Of a stretch of DNA of 64,000 bases, positions 16,155 through 26,990 are shown one piece after another. Each line of letters starts with the position of its first letter. The stretch's first letter is position 1. The DNA is taken from contig NZ_JACEOL010000014.1 in assembly GCF_013868055.1 (NCBI RefSeq), positions 62,001-126,000 of the forward strand, written 5' to 3'. The position numbers and the translations under genes were made by a program. Source of the DNA: Thermoactinomyces mirandus (GTDB lineage Bacteria > Bacillota > Bacilli > Thermoactinomycetales > Thermoactinomycetaceae). The notes under the pieces were generated by a model. The model did no database searches, was not told the DNA's origin, and worked only from the letters and a program-made list of their open reading frames with translations.

Positions 16155-17825
16155 ATGCGAAGTGACAAAATTAAAAAAGGGATTGACCGGGCGCCGCACC
16201 GGGCTTTGCTGCGGGCTACCGGAGTAAAAGAGGAAGACTTTGACAAACCCTTTATCGGAATTTGCAATTCATTTGTCGAAATTATCCCGGGACATATTCA
16301 TCTGAACAAATTTGCCGAAGCGATCAAGGAAGCGGTCAGGGAAGCCGGCGGAGTACCTTTTGAATTCAATACCATCGGCGTTGATGACGGGATTGCGATG
16401 GGTCATATCGGGATGAGGTATTCGCTGCCAAGCCGCGAAATCATAGCCGATTCCATAGAGACAGTGGCCCAGGCACACTGGTTTGACGGTCTCATTTGCA
16501 TCCCCAATTGCGATAAAGTTACCCCTGGAATGATGATGGGGGCATTACGTGTCAACATTCCGACAATTTTTGTCAGCGGCGGGCCGATGGCGGCCGGGAC
16601 TACTCCCCAGGGAGAGAAAATTGACCTGATTTCCGTTTTTGAAGGTGTAGGGGCTCGCCAAACCGGTATCATCGATGATGAGCAATTAAAAACGCTTGAA
16701 CAATTCGCCTGTCCCGGCTGCGGTTCCTGTTCGGGCATGTTTACGGCCAATTCCATGAACTGCCTGTCTGAAGCATTGGGACTGGCTCTGCCTGGAAACG
16801 GAAGCATCCTTGCCAATTCGGACGAGCGGAAAGCATTTGCCAAACGGGCGGCAGAACAGATCCTTCACCTGATTGAAGCCGATTTAAAACCCAGGAATAT
16901 CGTTACGGAAAAATCAATCAACAATGCGTTGGTGTTAGATATGGCAATGGGAGGTTCGACCAATACCATTCTCCATTCCATGGCTGTTGCCCATGAGGCC
17001 GGGGTGGATTATCCCTTGGCGAAAATCAATGAGCTTTCTAAAAAGGTTCCGTATATCTGCAAGGTAAGCCCGGCCGGAAGCTGGCATATGGAAGACGTGG
17101 ACCGGGCAGGAGGTATCTCGGCGATCCTGAACGAATTGAGCCGGATTGAAGGCCTGCTTCATCTGGATTGCCCTACGGTTACGTTAAAAACTTTGGGTGA
17201 AAATATTGCGGAAGCACAGATTAAAGATCCAGCCGTGATCAGGCCATTGGAGGAGGCTTACAGCCAAACGGGCGGTTTGCAAATCCTGTTTGGAAATCTG
17301 GCACCGAATGGTGCTGTTATCAAAACGGGTGCGGTAGATCCTTCCATTCGCCGCTTCAAAGGCAAAGCCATTGTTTTTGACTCTCAGGACGAGGCGCTTG
17401 CCGGAATTGCCACGGGCAGGGTAAAAGCGGGACATGTCGTTGTAATCAGATACGAAGGCCCGAAAGGAGGGCCCGGCATGCCGGAGATGTTGTCACCCAC
17501 TTCCGCCATCATGGGGATGGGGCTGGGAACAAAGGTGGCGCTGATTACGGATGGACGCTTTTCCGGAGGAACGCGGGGAATCTGTATCGGCCACATTTCT
17601 CCGGAAGCGGCAGAGTGCGGCCCGATCGGCCTGATTGAACAGGACGATGAAATTGAAATCGATCTGGATCAAGGAACCCTCCGTCTTCTGATTTCAGAGG
17701 AAGAAATGGAAGAAAGGAAGAAAGCGTGGAAGGCTCCCTCCATTGAAGTTGAGGGGACATTTTTGAGAAGGTACGCTTATCTGGTTACATCGGCCAGTAC
17801 GGGTGCCGTTTTGAAAAAAATTTAG
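16155..17825 (+). CDS. ilvD: Dihydroxy-acid dehydratase
   Basis: Third step of valine/isoleucine synthesis: an Fe-S-dependent dehydratase making 2-keto acids from dihydroxy acids. The 556-residue length is typical. Cluster cysteines are seen in [14 protein letters not shown] and [10 protein letters not shown]. The C-terminal active-site loop appears as [11 protein letters not shown] chose ATG 16155 ([14 protein letters not shown]) with GGGGGA about 6-10 nt upstream; an in-frame ATG farther up (16089) has no ribosome site. It is monocistronic, with its own terminator, and separate from the T-box-controlled ilv-leu operon that follows. Confidence 0.97.
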   Translation: MRSDKIKKGIDRAPHRALLRATGVKEEDFDKPFIGICNSFVEIIPGHIHLNKFAEAIKEAVREAGGVPFEFNTIGVDDGIAMGHIGMRYSLPSREIIADSIETVAQAHWFDGLICIPNCDKVTPGMMMGALRVNIPTIFVSGGPMAAGTTPQGEKIDLISVFEGVGARQTGIIDDEQLKTLEQFACPGCGSCSGMFTANSMNCLSEALGLALPGNGSILANSDERKAFAKRAAEQILHLIEADLKPRNIVTEKSINNALVLDMAMGGSTNTILHSMAVAHEAGVDYPLAKINELSKKVPYICKVSPAGSWHMEDVDRAGGISAILNELSRIEGLLHLDCPTVTLKTLGENIAEAQIKDPAVIRPLEEAYSQTGGLQILFGNLAPNGAVIKTGAVDPSIRRFKGKAIVFDSQDEALAGIATGRVKAGHVVVIRYEGPKGGPGMPEMLSPTSAIMGMGLGTKVALITDGRFSGGTRGICIGHISPEAAECGPIGLIEQDDEIEIDLDQGTLRLLISEEEMEERKKAWKAPSIEVEGTFLRRYAYLVTSASTGAVLKKI

Positions 17826-17832
17826 ATTTCAT

Positions 17833-17872
17833 GATCACTTCCATTTTTCGGGAGTGATCTTTTAAATTTTGC
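17833..17872 (+). terminator. Terminator after ilvD
   Basis: GATCACTTCC (17833-17842) pairs with GGGAGTGATC (17850-17859), then TTTTAAATTTT. Confidence 0.85.
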
Positions 17873-17914
17873 AACCGATTACAAAATTGTAAAGAAAATT
17901 GTCGGTGGAAGAGG

Positions 17915-17944
17915 TTGACACTCTCTGGGAAGGGTGACTATAAT
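17915..17944 (+). promoter_or_regulatory. ilv-leu operon promoter
   Basis: TTGACA (17915-17920), an 18-nt spacer and TATAAT (17939-17944): both hexamers match the sigma-A consensus. Confidence 0.88.
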
Positions 17945-17949
17945 ATCAC

Positions 17950-18362
17950 CTAAATAGTCGCAATTGTAACTTTTGGAAAACTCCGATAAACAAAAAACTC
18001 CATTTATCCCACAATTTGAGGATTTATAATTAAAATAACGATTGGTCAAACAATTCTATATTTTGAGACGATGATAAGGAATGATCGTAAGTGAGTGTGT
18101 TACAGAGAGTCCGGGAATGCTGAGACCGGAACCACAAACTTGTGAATCTCTCACCTTGGAGTCGGGTGGCCAAAGATGCAAGGAATTGCATTGAGTAGTA
18201 CATTCCCGGTTGTCCCGTTACAGACTGGGTGCAGTTGCTTTGTTTGCACCAACTGAGGTCGGTCTTTGCGAAAAGTCGACAAAATTGGGTGGTACCACGA
18301 ACCTGATTCGTCCCAATAGAAGGCATATATCATGCAGTCTGGGGTGGATTGGGTTTTTTATT
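17950..18362 (+). promoter_or_regulatory. T-box leader (tRNA-Leu sensing) of the ilv-leu operon
   Basis: The T-box core AATTGGGTGGTACCACG is at 18281-18297. It is followed by a hairpin ending GGATTGGG and TTTTTTATTT. In stem I the sequence GTGAATCTCTCACC puts CTC (Leu) at 18148-18150 in the specifier position, the choice known for ilv-leu leaders in Bacillales. The roughly 410-nt leader occupies nearly all of the gap between promoter and ilvB. Confidence 0.93.
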
Positions 18363-18389
18363 TATATCCAGAAGAAGGAGGAACACAAG

Positions 18390-20123
18390 GTGGCTCCCCA
18401 AGTGGAAACCAGTATGATTCAGCTAGTTGAGAGGGAAGCAGAGAAGAGGGAATTAACAGGATCAGAAATATTGCTTCGCAGTCTGATCCGGGAAAAAGTA
18501 GAGGTGATTTTCGGTTATCCGGGCGGAGCAGTCTTGCCAATTTATGACCACTTGTACAAGGGAAAAATACGCCATCTGCTCGCTCGCCACGAACAAGGAG
18601 CCATTCATGCTGCCGATGGATACGCGCGAGCTACCGGAAAGCCGGGAGTTGTTCTTGCAACTTCTGGACCCGGCGCAACGAATCTGGTAACAGGAATTGC
18701 AACTGCCATGCTGGATTCTGTTCCCTTGGTTTGCATTACAGGAAATGTTGCCCAAAACCTGTTGGGTACTGACGCTTTTCAGGAAGCAGACATCACGGGG
18801 ATTACAATGCCAATCACCAAACATAACTATCTGGTGCGGGATGTCAAGGAACTCCCGTCGATCGTTAAAGAGGCATTCATAATTGCCACGACAGGGCGTC
18901 CCGGTCCGGTCCTGATCGATATTCCCAAAGATGTTTCCAATGCAAAAGCAGTTTTTTCCTATCCCGTAGAATTGGAGATCCCCGGGTACAAGCTCCCGGG
19001 AAAACCTGACCCGGCCCAGTTGGAAAAGTTGTACGCAGCCATCTCGGAAGCGAAAAAACCGGTTATTTTGGCAGGTGGGGGCGTGGTCTCCTCGGGTGCT
19101 GCCGATGAACTCCGGGAATTTGCTGAAAAATCCGGCATTCCGGTAGCGACAACATTGATGGGGCTTGGCGGCTTTTCGGGAAACCATCCTTATTGGCTGG
19201 GAATGCCAGGGATGCATGGAACTTATGCAGCAAACCATGCACTATTGGAATGCGATCTCTTAATCGGAATTGGAGTTCGTTTTGATGATCGCGTGACGAT
19301 GGGACGCATCGATGAATTTGCCACACGCGCCAGGATTGTCCATATCGATATTGATCCGGCGGAGATCGGAAAAAATGTGTCAACCTGGACTTCAATCGTA
19401 GGAGATGTCAAAACGGTTTTGCAAGCCGTCAATCAAAATGTTCTGCAAAGCGACTCGCAAGCGTGGTTTGAAAAATTGCAAACCTGGAGGAAAGATCACC
19501 CCCTCGTTTATCAGGACAATTCCCCGTATTTGAAACCACAGTGGGTGATCGAAGAAATTTACCGGTCAACCTGGGGAGAAGCCATCATTTCCACCGATGT
19601 GGGGCAGCATCAAATGTGGGTGGCGCAATATTACCGCTTTCATCATCCCCGTTCGCTGCTCACTTCCGGAGGACTTGGAACGATGGGCTTCGGGTTCCCG
19701 GCAGCAATCGGCGCCAAACTGGGGGTTCCGGATCGCCCGGTGATCGCCGTGACGGGAGATGGGGGTTTTCAAATGACATCTCAGGAACTGGCCCTTTTGA
19801 CGCTGGAAAATATCCCTGTGAAAGTAGCCATCATAAATAACCGTTATTTGGGGATGGTACGGCAATGGCAAGAAGTTTTCTATGAAAAACGTTATTGTGA
19901 TGTCGATTTGACCGGTGGGCCTGATTTCCTCAAATTATCTGAAGCTTATGGAATCAGGGCCTGGCGGGCCAAGACAAAGGAAGAAGCGTCTCAGGCCTGG
20001 AAGGAAGCCATGGAGCATCCCGGTCCGGCAGTCGTCGATTTCTGGGTGGATCCCGAGGAAAATGTTTATCCGTTTGTTGCACCAGGATCGAGATTAGACG
20101 AGATGGTTATGGGAGATGAGTAG
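18390..20123 (+). CDS. ilvB: Acetolactate synthase large subunit
   Basis: TPP-dependent enzyme making acetolactate or acetohydroxybutyrate. Visible are the N-terminal TPP/active-site motif [15 protein letters not shown] with catalytic Glu in ARHEQGA, a central FAD-binding region, and the C-terminal TPP/Mg motif [16 protein letters not shown]...[13 protein letters not shown] chose GTG 18390, 8 nt after AAGGAGG, giving 577 residues; codons farther upstream belong to the T-box leader. It is the first gene of ilvB-ilvN-ilvC-leuA-leuB. Confidence 0.97.
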   Translation: MAPQVETSMIQLVEREAEKRELTGSEILLRSLIREKVEVIFGYPGGAVLPIYDHLYKGKIRHLLARHEQGAIHAADGYARATGKPGVVLATSGPGATNLVTGIATAMLDSVPLVCITGNVAQNLLGTDAFQEADITGITMPITKHNYLVRDVKELPSIVKEAFIIATTGRPGPVLIDIPKDVSNAKAVFSYPVELEIPGYKLPGKPDPAQLEKLYAAISEAKKPVILAGGGVVSSGAADELREFAEKSGIPVATTLMGLGGFSGNHPYWLGMPGMHGTYAANHALLECDLLIGIGVRFDDRVTMGRIDEFATRARIVHIDIDPAEIGKNVSTWTSIVGDVKTVLQAVNQNVLQSDSQAWFEKLQTWRKDHPLVYQDNSPYLKPQWVIEEIYRSTWGEAIISTDVGQHQMWVAQYYRFHHPRSLLTSGGLGTMGFGFPAAIGAKLGVPDRPVIAVTGDGGFQMTSQELALLTLENIPVKVAIINNRYLGMVRQWQEVFYEKRYCDVDLTGGPDFLKLSEAYGIRAWRAKTKEEASQAWKEAMEHPGPAVVDFWVDPEENVYPFVAPGSRLDEMVMGDE

Positions 20124-20125
20124 AG

Positions 20126-20623
20126 ATGAGACAGATTTTATCGGTTTTAGTGAATAACCAGCCAAGGGTATTGGCGAGGGTCGCCAGCCTGATTGGTCAG
20201 AGAAATTTTAATATTGAAAGTATCAGTGTTGGAGAGACGGAAAATCCTTCTTTTTCCCGTATGGTGATTGTCACAAGAGGAGATCTTCCAACAATAACCC
20301 AAGTTGCCAAACAATTAAACAAATTGATTGATGTAATCCAGGTGGAGCAACTGGAAAAAGAGCAGACCGTGGAACGGGAGCTGATGCTGATCAAAGTGGA
20401 GGTTCCTCCTGACAAAAGAACCGAAATTACGGGAATTATTGAACCATTTCGTGCATCCATCGTCGACGTTAGTCCACAGTCGCTGGTCGTTCAGGTAACA
20501 GGAGAACCATCCAAACTGGAAGCCATGATTGAATTGCTTCGTCCATATACGATCCTGGAAGTTGCCAGAACAGGGATTACTGCCGTTGCACGTGGCAGTG
20601 TCAAAAAAGCGGCTGTTTTATAA
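20126..20623 (+). CDS. ilvN: Acetolactate synthase regulatory subunit
   Basis: A 165-residue small subunit that confers valine feedback inhibition on IlvB. It has the N-terminal ACT domain ([19 protein letters not shown]...NIESISVG) and the second ACT-like domain from about 80. The start ATG 20126 is 2 nt after the ilvB stop, so translational coupling is likely. It is also called ilvH. Confidence 0.97.
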   Translation: MRQILSVLVNNQPRVLARVASLIGQRNFNIESISVGETENPSFSRMVIVTRGDLPTITQVAKQLNKLIDVIQVEQLEKEQTVERELMLIKVEVPPDKRTEITGIIEPFRASIVDVSPQSLVVQVTGEPSKLEAMIELLRPYTILEVARTGITAVARGSVKKAAVL

Positions 20624-20640
20624 AAAGGAGGAATTTGAAA

Positions 20641-21648
20641 ATGGCAAAAATGTACTATGAACATCATGCTGATTTATCTTACCTGCAAGGAAAAACAGTT
20701 GCAATCGTCGGATATGGAAGCCAGGGACATGCGCAGGCACAAAACTTGCGGGACAGCGGAGTAAAAGTTGTTATTGGTCTGCGCAAGGGAAAATCCTGGG
20801 ACCAGGCAGCAGCAGACGGTTTTGAAGTGTTTGAAGTGGATGAAGCGGTAAAACGCGCAGATGTTGTACAAATGCTGCTTCCGGATGAAGTGCAGGCAAA
20901 AGTTTATCATGACAGTGTGGCTCCTCATCTGGAGGCGGGTAATGCCCTTATGTTCTCACACGGTTTTAATATTCATTTTAAACAGATTGTTCCGCCAAAA
21001 GATGTGGATGTCCTGCTTGTGGCTCCCAAATCACCGGGGCATTTGCTGAGAAGAGTATATGAACAAGGGTTTGGAGTTCCTTCGTTAATCGCTGTTGAAC
21101 AGGACGCCACCGGAAAAGCCAAAGAACTGGCCCTGGCTTATTGCAAGGGAATTGGCTCAACCAAAGCCGGAGTCATTGAAACAACCTTCAAGGAAGAAAC
21201 CGAAACTGATCTGTTCGGGGAACAGGCTGTATTGTGCGGCGGGGTCAGCCAGCTGATCAAATCCGGATTCGAAACATTGGTAGAAGCTGGCTATCAGCCG
21301 GAAATCGCCTATTTTGAATGTTTGCATGAATTGAAACTGATTGTGGACCTGATTTATGAAGGCGGCTTGAGCGGTATGCGCTATTCTGTCAGTGACACTG
21401 CCGAGTTTGGTGACTATGTCAGCGGAAAACGGGTTGTTGCTGAACCCAGCCGGGAAGCGATGAAACAGATTCTGAAGGAAATCCAGGACGGTACGTTTGC
21501 ACGTCGCTGGATCAAAGAAAATGAAGAGGGGCGCAATGAGTTCCAGGCCATGAGAAGAGAAGAGAAAGAGCATGAGATTGAGCGCGTAGGAAGTCAGTTG
21601 AGAAAGTTAATGGTGTGGGACAAAAAGGAAGTGCCTGTTAATCAATAA
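20641..21648 (+). CDS. ilvC: Ketol-acid reductoisomerase
   Basis: NAD(P)H-dependent isomeroreductase, second step of branched-chain synthesis. The 335-residue class I enzyme has the Rossmann motif [17 protein letters not shown], the catalytic region [10 protein letters not shown] and the all-helical C-terminal knotted domain ([16 protein letters not shown]). ATG 20641 is preferred, 9 nt after AGGAGG; the TTG two codons earlier is too close. Its stop overlaps the longest possible leuA frame. Confidence 0.97.
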   Translation: MAKMYYEHHADLSYLQGKTVAIVGYGSQGHAQAQNLRDSGVKVVIGLRKGKSWDQAAADGFEVFEVDEAVKRADVVQMLLPDEVQAKVYHDSVAPHLEAGNALMFSHGFNIHFKQIVPPKDVDVLLVAPKSPGHLLRRVYEQGFGVPSLIAVEQDATGKAKELALAYCKGIGSTKAGVIETTFKEETETDLFGEQAVLCGGVSQLIKSGFETLVEAGYQPEIAYFECLHELKLIVDLIYEGGLSGMRYSVSDTAEFGDYVSGKRVVAEPSREAMKQILKEIQDGTFARRWIKENEEGRNEFQAMRREEKEHEIERVGSQLRKLMVWDKKEVPVNQ

Positions 21649-21674
21649 TGAATTCAAAGGAGAGGAAGCGGATT

Positions 21675-23228
21675 ATGCGTACAATCACTATTTTTGATAC
21701 AACGCTGCGCGATGGAGAACAATCACCGGGAGTGAACCTTAGTTTCCGGGAGAAAGTGGAAATTGCGACACAGTTGGAAAAGTTAGGGGTGAATGTGATT
21801 GAAGCCGGATTTGCCGCTTCCTCTGCAGGAGACCTGGAAGCAGTCAGAGAGGTAGCGCGGGTTGTGAAAAATGCTTCGGTTTGCAGTTTGTCCCGTTCAG
21901 TAAAAAAAGATATCGACTGTGCGTGGGAAGCATTAAAAGATGCAGAGTCCCCTTATCTCCATCTTTTTCTGGCAACCTCTCCGATTCATCGTGAATACAA
22001 GTTGCAGATGGATAAAGAAAAAGTAAAATCCAGAGTCTGTGAAGCCATTACGTATGCCAAACAGTTTTTTTCTGAAATCCAGTTTTCAGCAGAGGATGCG
22101 GGCCGGACGGAAATCGACTTCCTGTGTGAAGTGATTGATGTGGCAATCAAGGCCGGAGCAAAGGTAATCAATTTGCCGGATACCGTCGGTTATCTGACTC
22201 CTTGTGAATATGCAGAAATGTTTCGGGAAGTGATCAGGCGGGTTCCGGGAATTGATCAGGTCCGGTTAAGTGCCCACTGTCATGATGATTTGGGAATGGC
22301 CGTTGCCAACAGTCTGGCGGCGATTGAAGCAGGCATTGGCCAGGTGGAATGCACCATCAACGGGATTGGTGAGCGTGCCGGAAACGCCGCCCTGGAAGAG
22401 ATCGCCATGGCCATTAAAACAAGGGAGTCATTTTACAAGGTTCGTACAACCCTCAATCTGAAAGAAATTCATCGCACCAGCCGGATGGTAAGCAAATTGA
22501 CAGGAATGTTTGTCCCCGGAAACAAAGCGGTGGTTGGAACAAATGCCTTTGCACATGAGTCGGGAATTCACCAGGACGGTATGCTAAAAAACCGGGAAAC
22601 TTATGAAATTATGACCCCCGAATCAATCGGGCTGTCTGAAAGCCGCCTGGTGTTGGGCAAACATTCAGGTCGCCATGCTTTTAAGGATAAAATGGTGCAA
22701 TTGGGTTATGAATTGAGTGAAGGGCAGATTAATCATCTGTTCGTCCGTTTCAAGGAACTGGCTGATCGCAAGAAGGAAATTACCGATTATGACCTGATTG
22801 CCCTGGTTGAAGAGAAGATGGTCCACAGTCAGGATCTGTTTGCACTGGAATCGTTGCAAGTCACATGCGGCAACAAGTCCATGCCGACAGCAAGTGTTCA
22901 AATCAGAAGAATGACCGATGACAAAACGTTTTTTGAGGCTGCATGTGGCAATGGTTCTGTCGATGCCATTTTTAAAGCCATCGATCGCGTTGTCCAGGAA
23001 AAAGTCGTTTTGGTGGAATATCGCATCCACTCTGTAACTCAGGGGAAAGACGCACTGGGTGAAGTATATGTACAGTTAAGCCAAGGTGAGCTGAATGTCA
23101 GGGGAAGAGGAGTCAGCACAGACGTGCTGGAGGCCAGTGCCCGTGCGTATCTGGATGCAATGAATCGCCTGCTCCGGCGCAAAGGACATAAGGACAGCAC
23201 AGCCGAAAGGGCTGTTACAACCAGTTGA
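21675..23228 (+). CDS. leuA: 2-isopropylmalate synthase
   Basis: First committed step of leucine synthesis, condensing acetyl-CoA with 2-ketoisovalerate. The catalytic TIM barrel shows [29 protein letters not shown] and GIGERAGNA. From about 400 residues a LeuA dimerisation/allosteric domain follows, so leucine feedback is expected. ATG 21675 has AAAGGAGAGG ideally upstream and gives 517 residues; an earlier in-frame ATG (21648) overlaps the ilvC stop. Confidence 0.96.
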   Translation: MRTITIFDTTLRDGEQSPGVNLSFREKVEIATQLEKLGVNVIEAGFAASSAGDLEAVREVARVVKNASVCSLSRSVKKDIDCAWEALKDAESPYLHLFLATSPIHREYKLQMDKEKVKSRVCEAITYAKQFFSEIQFSAEDAGRTEIDFLCEVIDVAIKAGAKVINLPDTVGYLTPCEYAEMFREVIRRVPGIDQVRLSAHCHDDLGMAVANSLAAIEAGIGQVECTINGIGERAGNAALEEIAMAIKTRESFYKVRTTLNLKEIHRTSRMVSKLTGMFVPGNKAVVGTNAFAHESGIHQDGMLKNRETYEIMTPESIGLSESRLVLGKHSGRHAFKDKMVQLGYELSEGQINHLFVRFKELADRKKEITDYDLIALVEEKMVHSQDLFALESLQVTCGNKSMPTASVQIRRMTDDKTFFEAACGNGSVDAIFKAIDRVVQEKVVLVEYRIHSVTQGKDALGEVYVQLSQGELNVRGRGVSTDVLEASARAYLDAMNRLLRRKGHKDSTAERAVTTS

Positions 23229-23244
23229 GAGGAGTGCAAACGAG

Positions 23245-24378
23245 ATGAGCAGGGCGAAAAAAGTGGCAGTATTGCCTGGAGACGGCATTGGACCGGAGAT
23301 CGTGGAACAGGCAGTAAGAGTATTGCACCAGGTGGAGAAAAAATTTGGCTGTTCCTTAGAATTTTCGTATGGCATGATCGGCGGGGGAGCAATCGACCGG
23401 GCAGGCACTCCCCTCCCGGATGAAACCCTGCAATTGTGCAAACAGTGTGATGCAGTCCTGCTCGGCGCTGTAGGAGGTCCGGCCTGGGATCATTATCCCC
23501 CGGAAATCCGTCCGGAAAAAGCGTTGTTGCAATTAAGAAAAGAACTTGGCCTGTTTTCCAATTTGCGTCCGGTCATGCAGTTTGATGGTTTGGAATCCAG
23601 TTCTGCGCTGCGACCGGAAGTCATCAAAGATGTTGATCTGGTCGTAGTGCGCGAATTGACCGGCGGGATCTATTTCGGGGAAAAGACGAGGATCAATACG
23701 CCGGACGGTGAGGTAGCCTCGGATTTGCTCATTTACCATGAATATGAAGTGGAACGGATTGTCCGCCAGGCTTTTGAGATTGCAGAAAAACGCCGCAAAA
23801 AAGTGACTTCGGTCGATAAGGCCAATGTGCTGGAAAGTTCAAGATTGTGGAGAAAAGTAGCGGAAAAAGTGTCTCAGGAATACCCCGATGTAACCCTTGA
23901 ACATATGCTTGTAGATAATTGTGCAATGCAAATTGTACAAAGGCCTTCCACTTTTGATGTGCTGGTCACGGAAAACATGTTTGGCGATATTTTGAGTGAT
24001 GAAGCTGCTGTTCTTTCCGGTTCGATTGGTCTGTTGCCATCTGCCAGCCTCGGCCGGGGCACATTCGGCCTCTACGAACCCGTTCATGGCTCGGCACCGG
24101 ATATTGCCGGGCAGGGAGTTGCCAACCCTGCTGCCACATTGTTATCCGCAGCGATGATGCTCAGATATTCTTTCGGATACCATGAAGCGGCCAATGCTGT
24201 TGAAGAAGCGGTTAAACAGGTGATTGCCAAAGGTTTCCGCACTCCTGACCTGATCAAGGAAGGACAAATAAAAATGGCTGTGGATACCGAGGAATTCGGG
24301 GCTCTGGTGATCAAGGAAATTGATCAGTCGGAGGTTGCTCCAGAGACGAAAGCGAATGCCAAGGTTGGCATCCGCTGA
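23245..24378 (+). CDS. leuB: 3-isopropylmalate dehydrogenase
   Basis: NAD-dependent oxidative decarboxylase of leucine synthesis. The 377-residue protein has GDGIGPEIV at the N-terminus, the substrate-loop arginines near RPEKALLQLRKELGLFSNLRP and the metal/NAD region VTENMFGDILSDEAAVLSGSIG. The last 10-15 residues (EVAPETKANAKVGIR) extend beyond the usual end. The start is ATG 23245 behind GAGGAG. It is the last gene of the operon: leuC and leuD do not follow, and a strong terminator comes 16 nt later. Confidence 0.97.
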   Translation: MSRAKKVAVLPGDGIGPEIVEQAVRVLHQVEKKFGCSLEFSYGMIGGGAIDRAGTPLPDETLQLCKQCDAVLLGAVGGPAWDHYPPEIRPEKALLQLRKELGLFSNLRPVMQFDGLESSSALRPEVIKDVDLVVVRELTGGIYFGEKTRINTPDGEVASDLLIYHEYEVERIVRQAFEIAEKRRKKVTSVDKANVLESSRLWRKVAEKVSQEYPDVTLEHMLVDNCAMQIVQRPSTFDVLVTENMFGDILSDEAAVLSGSIGLLPSASLGRGTFGLYEPVHGSAPDIAGQGVANPAATLLSAAMMLRYSFGYHEAANAVEEAVKQVIAKGFRTPDLIKEGQIKMAVDTEEFGALVIKEIDQSEVAPETKANAKVGIR

Positions 24379-24393
24379 TAAATATTCATGAAA

Positions 24394-24428
24394 AGCTCGC
24401 CAATTAAAAACAATTGGCGAGTTTTAAT
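24394..24428. terminator. Terminator of the ilv-leu operon
   Basis: CTCGCCAATT and AATTGGCGAG form a perfect 10-bp stem around a 6-nt loop, followed by TTTTAATATT. It is preceded by an A-rich run, so it can also act for the convergent gene on the minus strand. Confidence 0.9.
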
Positions 24429-24513
24429 ATTGAAGGTAAATTTCCGCATAAAAACAGGTATGGCGCAACAGGTTCCTGCCAATCGATCTATATTGAATCT
24501 TTATTCATTAACT

Positions 24514-26088
24514 TCATTTCCACGAATCTGTCAGCGGGTTGCTTGGCGGGCTTTCGTTATGCAAACGGTCGATGGCGGTCATAAAATAGACGTCATGGTT
24601 TCTCTTTGTATCCCGATTTTTCAATGTATACTCGGAGATCTGATTCATATTGCGGATGGTTACCAACAGCTTTTTCTCGGGGGCCGGTTTTCCTTTTGCG
24701 ATGGACAGGCGGTAGATGACAAAATAGGCGGAATCTTTCCCGGCGCGGTTTTTCCATTTGAAATGAATGTCCCCGTTTGCTGTTGTTACTTTTTCCAATA
24801 TGGGCTTTTTGGGAGCCTTATGGTCAAGCCATGGCATGGCGGGAATCAGGGCCGGTTCCTTGTACAGATCATTGGTGATCCGGTCCTTGATTCCAAGTCG
24901 GTTGGCAATCAGATCTTTGTAACTGAAGAAGATGCTTCCTCTTGCAACCGGGTCAGCCCGGTTCAGTTTTATTTGATTGGGAAGTTCTTCCGGGTTGTCC
25001 CATGCTTCGATGTTATTACCCACTTTGTAGGCGGCTTGTCCGATATATAAGTGAATGCTTTTTCCCTCTGTTTCTTTGGACCACCAGTTGAGCAGCTTTT
25101 CATATGAAGCGGGCGGAAAACCAATATTCCAGTAAATTTGTGGAGCAACATAATCCAGCCATCCTTCCCGAATCCAGGTACGGGTATCGGCATAGACCGT
25201 GTAATAACTTTCTGAGCCATTGGTGTCAGAACCGGTGGGGTCACTTGATTTGTTTTTCCAGATCCCAAAGGGCGAGATCCCAAACTTTACCCATGGTTTT
25301 TCCTCTTTGATTGCCTTGTTTAACTGATGGATCAGCAAATTGACATTGTGGCGCCGCCAGTCGCCTTTGTCAGCAAAGTTTTTGCCATAGTCCTGATATG
25401 TTTTCTCGTCGGGAAAATCATGGCCGCCAGCAGGATAAGGATAGAAATAATCATCAAAATGAACGGCGTCAATATCGTATTGCTCAACGACTTCCATAAT
25501 GCTCTCAATGATATGGTGACGGACGGCAGGCAGCCCTGGGTCATACCACAGTTTTCCTCCGTAAGTGACGACCCAGTCAGGTTTTTTCCGGGCTGGATGT
25601 TCAGGGACAAGGTTCTCCAGATGGGGGTCCATGCTTACCCGATACGGGTTAAACCATGCATGAAACTCAAGATTGCGCTTATGGGCTTCTTCAATCATGA
25701 ATGCGAGCGGGTCGTATCCGGGAGACTTTCCCTGCTCTCCCGTCAAATATTTGGACCATGGATTGATTTTTGAAGGATAAAGCGCGTCTGCTGTGGGGCG
25801 AATTTGCACAATCACCGCGTTTAAGCCCATTTTTTTTGATTCTTCCAGAATATTTACAAATTCGGCCTGTTGCCGGTCCTTGCTTAAATGAGGATCAGAA
25901 GGCCAGTCAATGTTGACTACACTGGAAATCCATACAGCGCGAAATTCGCGTCGTTCCGGTTGGTCGGGAAAGGGGATCCCATCCCTTTTTTTCGCCTCGT
26001 CTGCCTGTACCCATGGCAATGTCCCCAAAACGATTGTGAACAGAAGGATTGAGCATACCAGAATTTTCGATTTTGTGATCCGTCGCAC
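24514..26088 (-). CDS. Secreted GHL10 family glycoside hydrolase (DigH/YngK-like)
   Basis: A 524-residue exported protein with a signal peptide (1-29, ILVCSILLFTIVLGTLPWVQA). Its GHL10 (DUF187) TIM-barrel domain at about 45-370 shows REFRAVWISSVVNIDWP, VIVQIRPTADALYPSKINPWS and IDAVHFDDYFYPYP. In E. coli the relative DigH cleaves denuded peptidoglycan glycans at division sites, so a wall role is likely. A C-terminal fibronectin-like segment (about 430-520) follows. The start is GTG 26088 with AGGAGG 6 nt upstream. It is followed by the ilv-leu terminator. Confidence 0.88.
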   Translation of the reverse strand: MRRITKSKILVCSILLFTIVLGTLPWVQADEAKKRDGIPFPDQPERREFRAVWISSVVNIDWPSDPHLSKDRQQAEFVNILEESKKMGLNAVIVQIRPTADALYPSKINPWSKYLTGEQGKSPGYDPLAFMIEEAHKRNLEFHAWFNPYRVSMDPHLENLVPEHPARKKPDWVVTYGGKLWYDPGLPAVRHHIIESIMEVVEQYDIDAVHFDDYFYPYPAGGHDFPDEKTYQDYGKNFADKGDWRRHNVNLLIHQLNKAIKEEKPWVKFGISPFGIWKNKSSDPTGSDTNGSESYYTVYADTRTWIREGWLDYVAPQIYWNIGFPPASYEKLLNWWSKETEGKSIHLYIGQAAYKVGNNIEAWDNPEELPNQIKLNRADPVARGSIFFSYKDLIANRLGIKDRITNDLYKEPALIPAMPWLDHKAPKKPILEKVTTANGDIHFKWKNRAGKDSAYFVIYRLSIAKGKPAPEKKLLVTIRNMNQISEYTLKNRDTKRNHDVYFMTAIDRLHNESPPSNPLTDSWK

Positions 26089-26267
26089 AATAAGCCTCCT
26101 TCTTTGGCAAAAAATTATTGTAAAACAATTATATCAGAATTTTACATATATTGGCGAAAAAACCTGCCCTTTTGCAGTAAATGCCTGATGTGAAAACAGA
26201 AAATGGACACCTCAAGCAAAACGGGTCCCCTTTTTGCATTAAATGGCCCGCTTGATGGCATGAGAGG

Positions 26268-26963
26268 CTACAGATTTTCATGATTCAATTTCAGTACGAC
26301 TTCAATCAAATTGAACAGGGTTGACAAAGGTTTTCCGGTAATCTGATCATGATATTTGTCAGGAAACCCATCGATGGTAATTTTATAAGTCTGATCATGA
26401 GACTGGATTTCTTGCTGCTGATCTCCCAACGGAGGAATCAGCAACCGGGCAACATTCCTGTGGTCAAATTGAATGGAATGAGGCGTAAACGGAAAAGTGT
26501 AATAGTTTGTATATGGATCAGGATAATTTAAAAATAGAATGTATTTTTTTTCTTCTTGCGGTTTGATATACAAAGGATGGTTGATTTCAATCTTTTTCCG
26601 GTCGTTAATTTGTAATTGAAGTTTATGAGCCATGCCGACCTGAATGTTATCCTGCTCCAGTTCTCCTTTTAATATTTTTATGACATCAAAATCATAGACT
26701 TCTACTTCATGATATGTATTTTTTGCGGGAAGAGAGGGATTTATGGGATTGCGTGCCCCGTTTTCCAGCCGGTTGATCCCTTGATATTCGCCAAAAACAA
26801 TGAGGGGAGCCCTGTCAATCATCGAATGGAGACTGCCTGCAAATGACAGATCAACATGCATGCCCAGATTGACCTCTTCCTTTTTTGGTTCAAATGTACA
26901 GCCTGAAACGAAGAGGAGAGAGATTACCGTCAGAAAAGCTGCGGTCTTTTTCCAATTGTTCAA
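26268..26963 (-). CDS. Putative lipoprotein of unknown function
   Basis: A 231-residue exported protein with a lipobox (LFVSGC, Cys22) after a short positively charged and hydrophobic signal. Hence it is likely anchored to the outer face of the membrane. The mature part is a soluble beta-rich sequence (APLIVFGEYQGI, YDFDVIKILKGEL, KKYILFLNYPD) that resembles proteins measuring or secreting under stress, but I recognise no named family. The start is TTG 26963 behind GGAGG. It lies 27 nt downstream of the matrixin gene and is probably co-transcribed with it. Confidence 0.75.
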   Translation of the reverse strand: MNNWKKTAAFLTVISLLFVSGCTFEPKKEEVNLGMHVDLSFAGSLHSMIDRAPLIVFGEYQGINRLENGARNPINPSLPAKNTYHEVEVYDFDVIKILKGELEQDNIQVGMAHKLQLQINDRKKIEINHPLYIKPQEEKKYILFLNYPDPYTNYYTFPFTPHSIQFDHRNVARLLIPPLGDQQQEIQSHDQTYKITIDGFPDKYHDQITGKPLSTLFNLIEVVLKLNHENL

Positions 26964-26990
26964 TTCGCTTCCTCCTTTGGCTCAGGGGAA

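Noticed and set aside
24388-25773. Long plus-strand frames opposite the GHL10 hydrolase
   Set aside because: They are antisense shadows of a clearly coding minus-strand gene.
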